Shown here: positions 35,546 to 47,362 of the stretch, piece by piece
Layout of the letters: the number at the start of each line of letters is the position of its first letter
Numbering within the stretch: position 1 is the stretch's first letter
Assembly (NCBI GenBank): GCA_017165825.1
Contig: CM029393.1
Location: 1,613,020-1,677,019 of the forward strand
DNA length: 64,000 bases
Direction: 5' to 3'
From: Hepsetus odoe
Lineage: Eukaryota > Chordata > Actinopteri > Characiformes > Hepsetidae
Made by a program: the position numbers and the translations under genes
The notes under the pieces: generated by a model
Databases searched by the model: none
What the model was told of the DNA's origin: nothing
The model's input: only the letters and a program-made list of their open reading frames with translations

Positions 35546-36515
35546 AGAATGATCAATTTCTAGGAACGCAAAGAAAACGGCATCATCATCATTTAACTAT
35601 ATTTTTAGTTTTTTTTTTATTTATATTTTTAGTTTTCTGTCTCTCTCAACACAACACTTATATTGATTATTGGATCTCAAACGAATATGACTTTACAAGG
35701 AACCAAACATTTATATTAATGCAGCAAATCTGAAATAATTACCAATGGCCATATTTTATGTAATAAAAAAAACATATCAGTTTCCAAATCATTTTTCAGT
35801 TTTACTCATAACCTATACTTTAACCTAAACATGCTGTCTGGTGTTTGAGTTTAGTGGTGGTTTACTTTATTTAGGAGGAAAAAAAAGTCTAAACTTGATG
35901 TTTGTACTACATTAATTCACGGGTACTTATTTGATCACTATCCAGTTCCATTTCAAACATCTGACTTCGCTTCAGACTGCTGGAACGTGATCACACATTG
36001 TTATTTTAAGCTCTTTACTTTTGGGAAAGAAACTCTGTCCAAAAGAAAATCTACAAAAAAACACCATGACAAGCACTATTTGAAATGCTAATACGGAATA
36101 ATGCTAATTTATTCCATAAAGTTCTTACAAGAACATGGCACAGCAAATACAAAGCCTTAATGGAACACCCAGATCGATGATGCGTTTTTGCATTAGACAC
36201 CTCAGGATTAGGTTAATTTATTTGGTGACTAGAGTGTGGGGTAGCAAGAAAAAGGGAAATGAAAAACAGACTTCCAAAGAGGAAATGGCTTCTGGCAGGC
36301 TAATCATTCAGTCCGCTCATCGATCTCTGCTATAAATAATCATCATTTACTGCTGAAATGTGAGCAGTCAGACCCTGTTCTGCACACTGAAGCAGGCATC
36401 ATGTTCCTTTTCAGTTCAAGGGTCTGAAGCAGAGAGTTTTTATTTTATGAACTTAGGAAATGAACTAATCAGATTCATTTTCAATGGAAAGAAAAACATT
36501 TTCACATATATATCC
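35546..36515. other. Non-coding, no feature seen
   Basis: Unique AT-rich sequence. No gene or repeat is recognised. Confidence 0.55.
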
Positions 36516-36695
36516 CTGACAGTGCAAGTGACATTCATTATGTTACCATGGCACCTGTCAGGGTTGAGTTATATTAGGCAGGAAGAGATCAGTCAGTTCT
36601 TCAAATCAATGAGCTGGAATCAGGAAAACAGGAAAGAACTTTGGCAAGGGACAAATTGTGAGGCTAGATGACTGAAAAGTATTCCTAGGACTGAC
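36516..36695 (+). pseudogene. Tc1-type remnant (family D), 5' end only
   Basis: The leader (GGCACCTGTCAGGGTTGAG, TATATTAGGCAGGAAGAG, CAGTCAGTTCTTCAAATC) is followed by the transposase start reading FGKGQIVRLDD, then a stop. It is the plus-strand counterpart of the copies at 27066 and 44721. Everything 3' of the first helix is missing. Confidence 0.72.
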
Positions 36696-36791
36696 AACTT
36701 TTAAACTGGTGACAGTGGTGAATGCTGAAAATACTAATGCTGGCTATGAGAGAAGGGTGCCAGAACACATCCCAGCTTGCTGTGCAATATA

Positions 36792-36856
<65 letters not shown>

Positions 36857-36886
36857 ATATATATTATATATATATATATATATATA
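36792..36886. repeat. (TA)n microsatellite, about 95 bp
   Basis: TA run with two TATTA phase shifts, ending in a short CA stretch. Tyr-Ile frames are artefacts. Confidence 0.98.
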
Positions 36887-39497
36887 AACACACACATACA
36901 TTCATACATATACAGACACACTTTCATGACAAAAACTGCTGGTTAGTTTATATAATCCAGAAAAACAAGATTTAAAAGTAATTATATCACATTTCTATTG
37001 TTTGTAATGAACAACCACCCAAAAAAGAGGCTGAATATTTAAGGCAATAGATCCAAAACATGCATTAAAATTAGCCTTAAAATAAAGACAGATTCAGGTT
37101 TGGCCATCACTCTTAGACTTAAATATTATTAAATATTAATATACATTTGTGGTAAGAAATAAACATGCTATATCTACAAGGGGACCCAGTTATTGCTGAA
37201 CTAGTAAGTATGCAAGGAAGTAAAATCAAAACAAGAATGACTGTTAGCAGGCTTAAAAAGGAGATCTGTTGAACTGATTGAAAAGAAAAGAAAATTTATT
37301 CACAAGTAACAGCTTTTTTTTTCACCAATGAGTGTCCTAGTATCAAATACATCATTTCCTTGCTTGGAGAGGAAAGTTTCTTACTTGGCCATGTTTCTAG
37401 CCCCAAATATAGGCACACTACCTCAGAAGTCCATTTTAGGAACCTCAGGAAAATAAAAAAATAATAAGGTTTTCGATTACGTACCACACCCTTGTGGCTT
37501 TCTGTGGCTTTTGAGGAAGAGGGATTTTGAATCTAAATCAATTAAGTTCCTTCTTTCATATGCTTTTACTATTTATTTTCAAGGCTCAGTGCCAAGTACA
37601 GATGCAAGGATTAGGCACATCCCAAAGAATGAAAGAGATGTTCCATTTCACGGGAATTAACCATGAAAGATGAGTGGCTGATTGGATGAATGGTTTCTTT
37701 GCTTGACACATTAGAGTATTTCACAGGATCATGAGTTCTCGTCACTAATCTACTACAGGGCATTATACAGTTCATCATGTTCTGCATATGTGACCTAATG
37801 TTACAATGAATGGAATTACTTAATTTGTCGTTATTTAAGACAAGTAGAGACACAGTGAAGAATACTTTCTATTTGGAATAAGTAGACTTTGAAAGTTAAT
37901 TATGACCTGGAGAGATCTGTTACAGTCCCCTGCAATCAAAAGTTGCAATACACAAAAATCTATTGTCTCTAATGCAGGCACTGTTGTCATCTGTTGTAAG
38001 TCATTTTATCTGCAGCTCTTACTGTTCAGGAGGAAAAACAACTGTCTGAAACTATTCCCCAGTGTCAGCACATGAAAGAGAATGAAATCTCTTTACGCCT
38101 TTCTCACCGTTCTCTCTATTTAAGCATGTCTGAAAGTCATTTTTGAAAGCTGGCAGAAAAATTGCATTCCTGTTAGTATTTCAGAATTTCGCAGGCTTCC
38201 AGAAAATTGCAGGTTTCTGAAGGCAGTCTAAAATCATAGTCCACATCTTCACATCTTAGCCATAGAACAATACAGCCAACCCCTGTGTTTCCAAAAGTGA
38301 TGAGACAAAAAGCTGGAATGGAAGGATTATGTTTTAGTTTAGTTAGAAATTTATCTGGCAATGTAAAAGCTCAGCATTAGGGGTGGGCAGTACTATAAGG
38401 TGACATTATGACAAATTGTGTCAAAATATACCTTAATATCTGTACAATTTTAAAGCATGGAAATGGTATTTCTAGAATACTGATAATCCTTAAACCTTGT
38501 CATTGGTTTAACGTCTGTTCTATCCTTGGACTACTTTTGCCAAGTACTGCTATTATGGGCTTCCTCTTCTCCTCTTGCCTGGCATCTCCATCCTCAACAT
38601 CATTTTCCTAATATACTTCTTGTCTCACTTCTGCACATGTTCAAAATAACACATTCTCACTTTTCTGACTTTGTCTCCAAATGGTCCAAGCTGAGCTGTT
38701 TCTCTAATACTCATTTTTAATCCTGTCCATCCTTGTCACTCCCAACACCAATCTTAGCATTTCTAACTCTGTCTGTAACTTCTAACTTCCAGCTCCTCTG
38801 CCTGTCTTCTTGTCAGCACCACCATCTGCAATCCATATAGCACAGCTTTATGCCATCTTATACACTGACCAAAACTCCATTCTATTCCAGTCGACTTCCC
38901 AATAATGGAATAACAAAACCTGTTAACAGATATGACTAAGTGGCACATTGTTACCATTACTGAGAGTGTCCTATGGCATAATGCTGACATGAACATTCAG
39001 GCTTTGACCTTTCAATCAGGCTTGGTCTCATCTTAGACTGTACTGCAAGATTCAATTCACTTGTAAATCGTGCAGGTTTAAGCCACAGTGCGTGCCTGCA
39101 AAAACAGCAGCCCGATCCCCTGGCCCCTGGCTTTTTGTGCATTTATGGCTAGGGGTTGGGTGTCCCATTTTCAGCCATGCCAGAGAAGTGAGGCAAAGTG
39201 TTAAGGCTGCACGGCCTTTAAAATGAAATTTTCAAAGGCACACTCAAAACAGGTTCATATTCAAAACTTCTCAGAATGACTTGTGAACTACAGGCAAGAT
39301 GGCTGCGCATGCAAAAAAACCTTTTCTTTGCAACAAGCATTAAATAAATTGTCGATAGCTAATGTCACATCATTGTTGCTGATGTTTTAATTCCTCATTC
39401 TCCCTGTGAATTGCTGGATCAATTGATGCAAGACACTGAAGTTGCGAACAAAGCCAGGGACATCCAGTCCATGTATTTTTAATAATATTCAGCAATG
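36887..39497. other. Non-coding; short family C-like head at 37178-37206
   Basis: ACAAGGGGACCCAGTTATTG at 37178-37206 resembles the start of the repeat at 33640. At 38378-38440 AGGGGTGGGCAGTACTATAA may be the edge of a hAT-like repeat, but no partner end is seen. The rest is unique, with no gene. Confidence 0.45.
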
Positions 39498-39838
39498 ATT
39501 CAATTCAATTCAACTTATTCTTTCTCACAACAGAGTTGCCCCAAGGCACTTTATATAGATGGTAGATGGTAGACAGGTTATTAGTACTAGAAGTTAAAGC
39601 CAGACGACTACGGAGGAGAGGAACCAAAAACTCCACTGTGTGGAGAAAAAAACCTCTGAGGGTCCAAGGTCGACTGGCTACCCAACCCCTTTGGGTATAC
39701 TAACAGTACAGAGTTAGTTTGGGTTTAACTCCAGGATCAGTACAGGGTCCTAAGCTGCTTCCCAGGCTCAGCAAGTCGAGCGCGGCCCCAGGTACCGGTG
39801 AGCCGCCAGGATCCCTTGGCGCATCGGATGCAATCGGA
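39498..39838. mobile_element. Interspersed repeat with (TTCAA)n edge
   Basis: It starts with TTCAA units, then CTTATTCTTTCTCACAACAG, CCAAGGCACTTTATATAG, GAGGAACCAAAAACTCC, GAGAAAAAAACCTCTGAGGG and a CG-richer end (GAGCGCGGCCCCAGGTACCG). This block order is familiar from repeats widespread in teleost introns. The class is not clear. The simple-repeat edge would fit a LINE tail read in reverse. Confidence 0.6.
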
Positions 39839-41139
39839 TGATCTGAATCAAATAAAATATTGCTAACACCTATAGTCTTTTTTGAAGAAAAAAAAATCCC
39901 TTGATACTTTTTCTGTTTTTGACATTGGCTGATATCACAATTATGAGAAAAAAGTCCCAGTGCTGCATCGAACCCGTTGATAAGATATAAAGTGAGTCTG
40001 AATTTATTACGTAACAATTTAGGAAAACAAGTTTAACCATATAATGTAAATGGAAAATAGCAAACCAATAATACCCGCAGATAAATAACTGTTAAAGAAC
40101 AGTGTGTACATGAGAAAGAGAGTGGTGTAGTGCAAGTTGTTTAAGTTCAAAGCTTTGTCAGGGAGAAAACAGCATAATATTACTGTACTGAAGTCTGTTA
40201 GCAGTTCCCCACTGTGCTCCTCTACTGAAAGATGTCTCAAGAATCGCTCAATAATGCCTTCATAAAAACACAAACACCACAACAAAACAACAAACAGTAA
40301 CTCCTCCAGTGGTGAGATAAGATCAGGTTCATCATAATGAGCACTGGCGCATAGGAAAGAAAAGCAGAGAAAACAAAGCATGCACAAACCCAAGGTAACC
40401 ATAAGGCTAATTGTGCGGCTCCGATATAATTCCTGCAGAGGCGGAGCAGCTGGGGGGAGGAAGGATGCCAAGAATAAATAAATAAATAAATAAAAGAGAG
40501 AGAACAAAATAGAACCATAAGGATGTGACAGGATGAAAGATCACACTGAGCTGAGACTGGAAAAGTGGATGCTTCAGAAACAGCGTCAAAGCCATGTGAA
40601 GTAGAGTGTGTGAAGAGGAGTGTGTGCTCAGAGGACTAGAACACAACTACCATACAAACGTGAAGTACTGAGTTGCTGCCCAGTGTGTTTCAAAACTGCA
40701 TGTATTATAACAAGTAGTCAAAGTGTTTCTCATTTGAGTAGAAGCCCCCAGTTCATACTTGCCAAACTTAAGGGTCGTACAAAGTCCATACTTGTAGATT
40801 AAGTGGTGAGTGGCCAACAACAGCTGTCAACTACCTGTAAAAATGAGTATTACCATGTATGCCTGTGATGATTTTGTTCTCAACAAAAGCAATGTACAAT
40901 TAACTTGCTGAGGCTCAACAGTAAAAACTCTTCCCACACAGATTCACTGACCTACAGCAGCAACAGTAAAAAAAAAAAAAAAAGCTATAGTTTTCGGATA
41001 ATTATTTACATTAAATAGCATTTTAGTCTGCAGATGACTGGAAGATTTTTATGTTTTTTTTTTCTTCCTAAACCTTTCTTGATTTAAAATGGGATCTTTT
41101 ATTTTAGAGTTAATAATTTTTTCTTAGTGACTCCAATAC

Positions 41140-41142
<3 letters not shown>
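39839..41142. other. Non-coding; holds the longest open frame (162 codons, minus)
   Basis: The minus frame at 40019-40507 is the longest in the window. It is strongly hydrophobic, begins in an (AAAT)n-like simple repeat near 40474-40494 and has no recognised motif or homologous neighbour. I consider it chance. An A run lies at 40967-40982. Confidence 0.5.

Positions 41143-41172
<30 letters not shown>
41143..41172. repeat. (TA)n microsatellite
   Basis: A 30-bp TA run. Confidence 0.97.
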
Positions 41173-41176
<4 letters not shown>

Positions 41177-42335
41177 TCAAAAAAACCTTAAGTTTAATTA
41201 CATTTTCTGTCCTTGCTCTTTCCTCAATTTAAAACTATTTTTAGTACTACTGCTTTTTTTTGGCCTCCTTCCAACCTGGTGAAAAATGATCAATCACAGA
41301 CCAGTGTACTCTGATTGGGCAACTTGCCTGCTTCTAAATTCTCTCTCTTCTCTCCCCACTTGCTGTACATACCACAAATCAACCAGTGTAAACTGAAATA
41401 AAAAGGTGCCAGCAGCTGATTAAAACCACACAAACAAACAAAAAAAACAAAACAGTAGCACTTGATTAAGACTAAGTTTAACTATAGTAAAACACTTCTG
41501 TTGGCACAAGTCTGCAAACATTACATCAGAATTTCCACAAACAATAATTTCTACTTTGTTTGAAACCTTGAGTCTCATTTCAGACCACCCAAATTTGGAA
41601 TTGCTCCGTTTAACAATTGAAAGCATATAGAAAATCGTGTTTTTAACTGCTCGCTGGAGGGTCAACATGCAAGTGCACAGCCTAGTGTAAGTAGGGTGGT
41701 GTTAGGGTAGTGTATTGCACCATGAAGTTCAGGGAATATAGGCAGCATTGCCCTTGAAGCATCACAGGTGAGGGGAAAAAAGTACATTTTTTTTCAAATT
41801 ACATTTCTGCCTTTTAACGTTATTTTGAGTGAGACAATTTTCCATGCTTTGTTCACACACAAAAACCTGTGTGACAAACTTAATAAAAAGCAAAACTCAG
41901 AGCATAATAGGTCTCCATTAAAATACATTGTCTTGGGTATTGATAGATTTGTGCAGATTATAGGAAAACCTTTTCTGTAAATGTTTTTATCCAGAGCGAC
42001 ATACATCAATGCTATGCATCACATCCGCTCTTTATTCCTGTAACATTGCCAGCTAAGTAACATACTTATAAACCTTGGCACCTATTGCTTTCGCCAGTCC
42101 CCTCCCAAACCTACACTTATTGTGAGCTCAACATTTAAATAATCCAGGTTCAACATTTAAATAATCTGGAACGCTTGATTTCAAATGCAGCTTAAAGCTT
42201 CTAGCATCTTAAAGCATCTACATGTTACCCGACCCACAAACAGTACACTCCCCCTCATGGGACATTTGAAGAAATCAATGTTGGGTTTTGAAAGAACTTG
42301 ACTGAAGTGTGCTCATCATATAGCTAGGCCAGTTT
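41173..42335. other. Non-coding; SINE-tail-like words near 41978-42010
   Basis: AATGTTTTTATCCAGAGCGA at 41979-41998 resembles the common teleost SINE/LINE tail on the minus strand, but the fragment is too short for a firm call. The rest is unique. Confidence 0.45.
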
Positions 42336-42460
42336 TTTCCACTACAGCTTCTTTCAGCTCCTTCATCCATCACGTTATCCCTCAAAATGGTTCACCCAAA
42401 GCTTTCTCCCAGTGAACAAGGATTGCCATCTCTAAAGCCTCACCCAAATGATTGAGTGGA
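42336..42460 (+). repeat. Diverged local duplication, copy 1
   Basis: The ordered words CTCCTTCAT, CACGTTAT, CTCAA, ACCCAAAGC/ACCAAAGCC, GAAC/GAAA-AGGA, TGCCATCT/TGTCATTT and CACCCAAATGA appear in the same order and spacing at 43580-43700, about 1.24 kb downstream. Over about 100 bp the two copies look clearly alignable, with many substitutions. I do not recognise it as a known transposon. Confidence 0.55.
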
Positions 42461-43579
42461 AGTCTCCTGGGACCACCAAAGCTTTCTGTGCTCATGTTCA
42501 AAGCCTGCCGTTCAGCCAGCTCCGGTGGTCAACAGCTATTAGCGTAAAGGGAGAGCCAACATAGTCGCTATTACTTATGAAACTCATGTTTTACCCTTGT
42601 CATCTCTTAAGCTAATTAAAATGAGCAAACATGGTTAACAACCGAGCTAATTAAGGAGCTATGTTGCAGCAGCACGCTAACACTCTGATGAAGCTTTGAA
42701 ATTCCTGATCTGAAAGACCTGATTCCCATTTGGTCTTGTTGGGTTTCATCATACCCATTTCAGCATATTTGAGGGTCAGCTTTCAGAGTGCTTTTACTGA
42801 GGCATAATGCAACCCCACAAAATAAAGAGTGAAATCTCAAATAAACAGAGTAAAGGAGGGCAGCACTGTAACCTGAAAAGTTACTGCCATCCCCAAATGT
42901 TAACATAATAATACTAATTTAGGTTTATGGATAAGATGGAAATACATGCCAAAGTGAAACCTTATGAGAAGCATATGATGTGCACTATTACCGGCAAGCA
43001 ATTTAACTCTTGATATATTTTTGGTAAATATCTTGGTCTAGTGAGGATTTTTTTTTTATAGAAACATTTTAGAAAATGTTAAGACAGTGTTTGTAAGAGT
43101 GACTCAAAAGAAATAACCATATTTACCAAATTAATTATTTTGTCCAAAACTGGGAAATTTTCTGAACATCAAAAGGATAATTAGATTTAAACGGTTATTG
43201 CTGCTTCTTTTTATCTTTTCAAACACCATTTAGAATCAATATTAAGATTAAAACAATAACAAAAAATGAGATTTTTCCCAAAAATCTTTTTCAAGTTTCA
43301 GTTCATACCTGAAGAGGTAGGTGCAAAACTATGATTTAAGAATAACGCAAAGCCATAGGCCGAGCATAAGCTGCCTCAGTAGTCGTGCTGGAATATTTTC
43401 CCTCCCGTGTAACTTTCGCTAATGGCTGAGTCTGTGTGGGTGCACATGTATCACTGACAGCAATATGGTAGCACATCAGTCCTGACCAGTGTAAAACCAG
43501 TCTGTACACTGCAAGCTGGATTATGAACAGGGCTCTGAGAACTAGTATAGAGTACCCAGCAGCCTTTCAATTTAGATTT

Positions 43580-43700
43580 TTCCATCTCCTTCATTCCACA
43601 CGTTATTCTTCACATGCCTCAACCAAAGCCTTTGCCATGTGAAAGGACAATGTCATTTCAAAAGTTCCACCCAAATGACTGGAATCCACCCAGGCCATCT
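43580..43700 (+). repeat. Diverged local duplication, copy 2
   Basis: Second copy of the unit at 42336-42460, in the same orientation. Shared landmarks are CTCCTTCAT near 43590, CACGTTAT near 43600 and CACCCAAATGA near 43670. Confidence 0.55.
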
Positions 43701-44720
43701 GGTCAGCTTTTGCACTGAGCCATCAAAATGAATGCTGTGGTTTCATTCTCCTTGATTGCTTGATTGCTAAAATTTCCTATCATAAAATGCCATGAACGGG
43801 TTTTTAAGGAGAGTACAATATGTTGCATCAAATGTCAAACGTTTTGAAAGCACATAAAACTGACAGCAAATCCACACTGCTGGGAAGTATATGTAGTATG
43901 ATCAGAAGCAACAGCAACTTGTGAGCTAATGATCTCCTTTGTGATACATCTAAAACTATTTTTGATCATCTGAGCTGAGCCTGATCGCACAGAAAGGCAT
44001 TAATAAGCATCTCCTTGCTTGAAGCCTCAAAGTATTTAATTGCTTAAAAGTGTTAAAATTACAAGCCCACTACTAATCAATGATTACTGTGAGGACACTG
44101 AAGTGTGAGAATGAATATGTTGCAAATTGGTAGCTTTTGCCCAAATATAACTTCAGCTTCATTTTTTTATGCAATATATAAAAATAATTTTAATAAGAAT
44201 AGCTTTCTAGTCCTTACAGGCTTTTGGCCTTTGACTTGTGGCTTCATGGGGAAGAAAAAAAGTGTATGTGGGGTCTGCTTCCCAACTCTTCTTGCTACTG
44301 GAGCCTCCTGTCTTGCTCCTTCACGGCTGGGGGAGCCAATGCTTTTCCTCATTTTCCATCTCAGTGCATCCTGAGACTGAAGAGGTTTCAGTCCAATCAG
44401 AAACAGCAGGACCACACTGACAGATTCACACAAACCTTTCCAATACGGCACACATCCAACACTGGATACATGTTCACCAAGGTCATGACTGTACATTCTT
44501 AATTTGCACTACATTCTAACCACATCAGTGTTAGTTATCTATTCATTGGGAACCTAGTGTTAAATAAAAATTAAGGTTGAGCACACCAGCATATCTAGTT
44601 ACCACTTTTGTTGCACCCTTTTTAAAATACACAGACATGTAATAGTGATATTTTGAAACTTGAAAATTTTAACAAAACAAAATAAACAATATAGTCTAGG
44701 TAACGAAACTCATGCTATAA
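43701..44720. other. Non-coding, no feature seen
   Basis: Unique sequence. The frames at 44105-44502 overlap on both strands and have no domain. Confidence 0.55.
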
Positions 44721-45525
44721 TGCACACCAATCAGCAATAACATAATACCTGGCTAATATTGGATAGGTCCCTGTTTAGCCACTAGAACAGCTTTGACCTG
44801 TTTGGGCCTAGACTTCATAAGACCACTTACTGTGCTGTGGTATCTGCTATGGCATTTGTACGGCTCGGACTAGAGCATATCCAAAAGATGCTTGATCAGA
44901 TTGAGATTTGTGGACACTGGAGGCCAAATCAAATTCCTCAAACTATTCATGTGGAATTGTAATGTAGCAGGGCACCTTATTCTACTGAAAGAGGTTAATG
45001 CCAGCCAGATTTAAGAAGGTGCTATATATGTAAGTAACACGCCAGTGTCCATGTTATCTATTAAAAGATTTAGCCAGAGCATCGCAATACCTTCACAGAC
45101 TTGCCCACTTCCCATTTTGGATTCTGGTGCCTTCTCTTTCCCAGGTAAACGACACACACACCTGGCCATCCACACAGTGTAAAAGAAAACCTTGTTCATC
45201 AGATGATATCACAGTCTTTCATTGCTCCATGGTCCAGTTTTGATGCTCGGTTTCCCACTGCAGACATTTTTGGCAGTGAGACAGCATAAAAAAATTCCAG
45301 ATTTTGTGCAACAGTAGTTCTGTGGGATCAGACCAGATAAGAACACCCCACAAATCTCCTTGTCATAGCTGCTTAGATCTTTACTCTTGGACTCACCTCT
45401 GCTTCCAAATTCAACGATGAGAAGTTAATGTTCTTGCAGCCTTGTATATACACATCCACCTTGACAGGTGCAAATGTAAGGAGATTGTAATTCATTAGCG
45501 GTTTCAACTATGTGGCTTATTGGCT
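44721..45525 (-). pseudogene. Tc1-type transposon remnant (family D), both ends
   Basis: The left edge (CACCAATCAGCAATAACATA) and the right edge (CCTTGACAGGTGCAAATGTA and following) correspond to the two ends of family D, making a copy of about 800 bp with deletions. On the minus strand 45011-45199 encodes a stretch containing MNKVFFYTVW, CVCRLPGKEKAPESKMG and a GIAMLW word, typical of the transposase core just after the first catalytic Asp. Towards 44880-44960 a decayed 'SPDLNPIEHLW' region can be traced (SQSDQASFG). Frameshifts and stops throughout. Confidence 0.75.
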
Positions 45526-45737
45526 TATATAATGTACATAACGTTATATATAAACAGCTTGAGTTGAAACAAATGAAAACATTAAAGAACAAAAAAAATA
45601 AATAAATAAATCTAACTACTCCAAATCACACTGTTGTAGATTTACTTTCAAAGAACCTTTAACACTTAGCACTGCTAAGGGTCTGGTCAATGCAGTAACA
45701 AATGCAATTACCATGTGATAAGAAGCCACAATCCTGA

Positions 45738-45738
<1 letters not shown>
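45526..45738. other. Non-coding, no feature seen
   Basis: Short AT-rich interval with AAAT-type units near 45592-45612. Confidence 0.5.

Positions 45739-45772
<34 letters not shown>
45739..45772. repeat. Poly-A run, 34 bases
   Basis: The longest homopolymer in the window. It is not attached to a recognisable retroelement end on either side. The exact length in the assembly is uncertain. Confidence 0.97.
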
Positions 45773-45774
<2 letters not shown>

Positions 45775-46764
45775 GATGTGGTTTAGTGTGGTTTCTGGTA
45801 TTTTTCCATCATGTATTTCAGCCCTGTACATGTGGATAAGGTTGTTTTGAATGAATACAATGGGGGTTCATTCCCTTCATCAATATTACACCACCAGCAT
45901 TGCTAATTACAGCTGACAAAAAGTAAATAAATATAAATGAATTAATTAAAATAAATTAAACACAACCTTACTATCCATGTCAGGACCTGTTGAGACAAGC
46001 AACAGCAGACAGCCTGTGTGGAAACCACAGGAGTTTGCGCATCCAGCAGCTGTGGGGTTTTAGCTCTAACAATTAACAGAAGAGTAAACCGCTCCATTTA
46101 CCCAAAAGATGCTGACTTCCATTGGCGACAGGGGTAACTTCTCCGACTGAGGTTGGTGATAAAGTCGGCTTGGTTATCTGTGACTTCAGGGGGCAAAGAA
46201 GCATGTCGTCTTCAAAAGGGGAAAGAAAAAGAGAGACAAGTTCAGCTCACAAGTTGTATTTTTTTTTTTTTAGGATGGTCACGCTTTCTGTGTATTAATA
46301 TCCTTGAAAGAGAAGCTGAATGGAGCTCAGGATCAGAAATGGAAAGCACTGAATCAGAATGATGGTAACAGTTCAGGGACAGTGGAGACGATTCATCCCG
46401 GATGTGAAGAAGTGCAGAGTAATGGGTGGACAAGAAAAAAAATGAAACTCAAAATGACAATGCCATTGATGGGTAGCATATGGCAGGTATTGAGCTAATG
46501 TCACATTTTATCTCTCTGGAATACCACACCACATCCAAGTGCCACAGCAATAGCACTGCTTTATTCCAAAACATCCATGAGGAACACATTCATTTGCTCC
46601 CAGAAATGCACTTTAAAAACTTTGTGTTCCAGTCAATCCAACATGCAAGCAATGATTGCTTCCATACTCATTTAAATTATTCTTTCATAGAGGGAAAGAA
46701 AAAAAACTCTTTGCTTTTTGTTGTCACAGCAGGTGAAATTTTTCATGTAATTAACTTTAGTTTA

Positions 46765-46769
<5 letters not shown>
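45773..46769. other. Non-coding, no feature seen
   Basis: Unique sequence with a T run at 46259-46271. The 150-codon plus frame at 46480-46932 consists partly of a Thr-His run from the CA microsatellite and has no domain. Confidence 0.5.

Positions 46770-46824
<55 letters not shown>
46770..46824. repeat. (AC)n microsatellite
   Basis: A perfect AC run, directly abutting the left end of the MITE at 46825. Confidence 0.97.
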
Positions 46825-46826
<2 letters not shown>

Positions 46827-47242
46827 CTGTGCAAACATTTTAGGCAGGTGTGAAAAAATCCTGCAATCAAAAAATGCTTTCAAAAATGGAAGTGTTAATC
46901 ATTTATTTTCATCAATCAACAAAATGCAGTGAATGAACAAAAGAGAATCTAAATCAAATCAATATTTGGTGTGACCACCCTTTGCCTTCAAAGCAGCATC
47001 AATTCTTCTAGGTACACTAGCACACAGTTTTTGAAGGAACTCGGCTGGTCGGTTGTTCCAAACATGACTGTGTTTCTCCTCCGTGTGACGTTGATGATCA
47101 TCAGTACCTGTTTGGTAAAACTGGTTGATCAGACACCGACTATAATCCTACAGAATCCCTGACTTTGTGCAAGTGTACCTAGAAGAACTGATGCTGGTTT
47201 GAAGGCAAAAGGTAGTAACACCAAATATTGATAACCCTGACC
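46825..47242. mobile_element. Fold-back MITE, right end truncated
   Basis: The left end TACTGTGCAAACATTTTAGG and following GCAGGTGTGAAAAAATCCTG match the family seen at 10561. About 66-bp arms at 46961-47025 and 47164-47229 are inverted copies (TTGCCTTCAAAGCAGCATCA / TGATGCTGGTTTGAAGGCAA), giving a long stem with a loop of about 140 bp. The right arm should continue to a matching terminal end but stops after the ACACCAAATATT block, shortly before the adapter at 47290. There is no transposase frame. Confidence 0.75.
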
Positions 47243-47289
47243 ACCGGTCACTTTGCCTTTAATAAATTGATAAACATCCATTATTTATC

Positions 47290-47361
47290 TAGCATGGACT
47301 ATGGCGATCCTTGGTGATCATGTCGTCAGTGCTTGTCTTCCTAAGATGTGTATAAGAGACA

Positions 47362-47362
<1 letters not shown>
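47290..47362 (-). other. stLFR library adapter (sequencing contaminant)
   Basis: The last 19 bases, AGATGTGTATAAGAGACAG, are exactly the Tn5 mosaic end. Just before it lies TTGTCTTCCTAAG, part of MGI/BGI adapters, and before that GCGATCCTTGGTGATCATGT and further adapter bases. The whole 73-bp stretch equals, as I remember it, the reverse complement of the forward adapter of the stLFR co-barcoding protocol. It is not fish DNA. It sits between a truncated MITE and a (TA)n run, where short-read assembly often fails. The strand is given relative to the adapter as usually listed. Confidence 0.95.

Noticed and set aside
38378..38440. Possible hAT-type repeat edge (AGGGGTGGGCAGTACTATAA)
   Set aside because: Only one edge with weak similarity and no matching second end.
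40019..40507. Longest open frame, 162 codons on the minus strand, hydrophobic
   Set aside because: It starts in an (AAAT)n-like repeat, overlaps another hydrophobic frame in a second phase, has no motif, and AT-rich non-coding DNA often gives hydrophobic chance frames.
41979..42010. SINE/LINE tail fragment (TTTTTATCCAGAGCGACATA)
   Set aside because: Too short to list as its own element. It is mentioned in the surrounding stretch.
46480..46932. 150-codon plus-strand frame
   Set aside because: It contains a long Thr-His run from the AC microsatellite and continues into the MITE end, so it is composite and non-coding.
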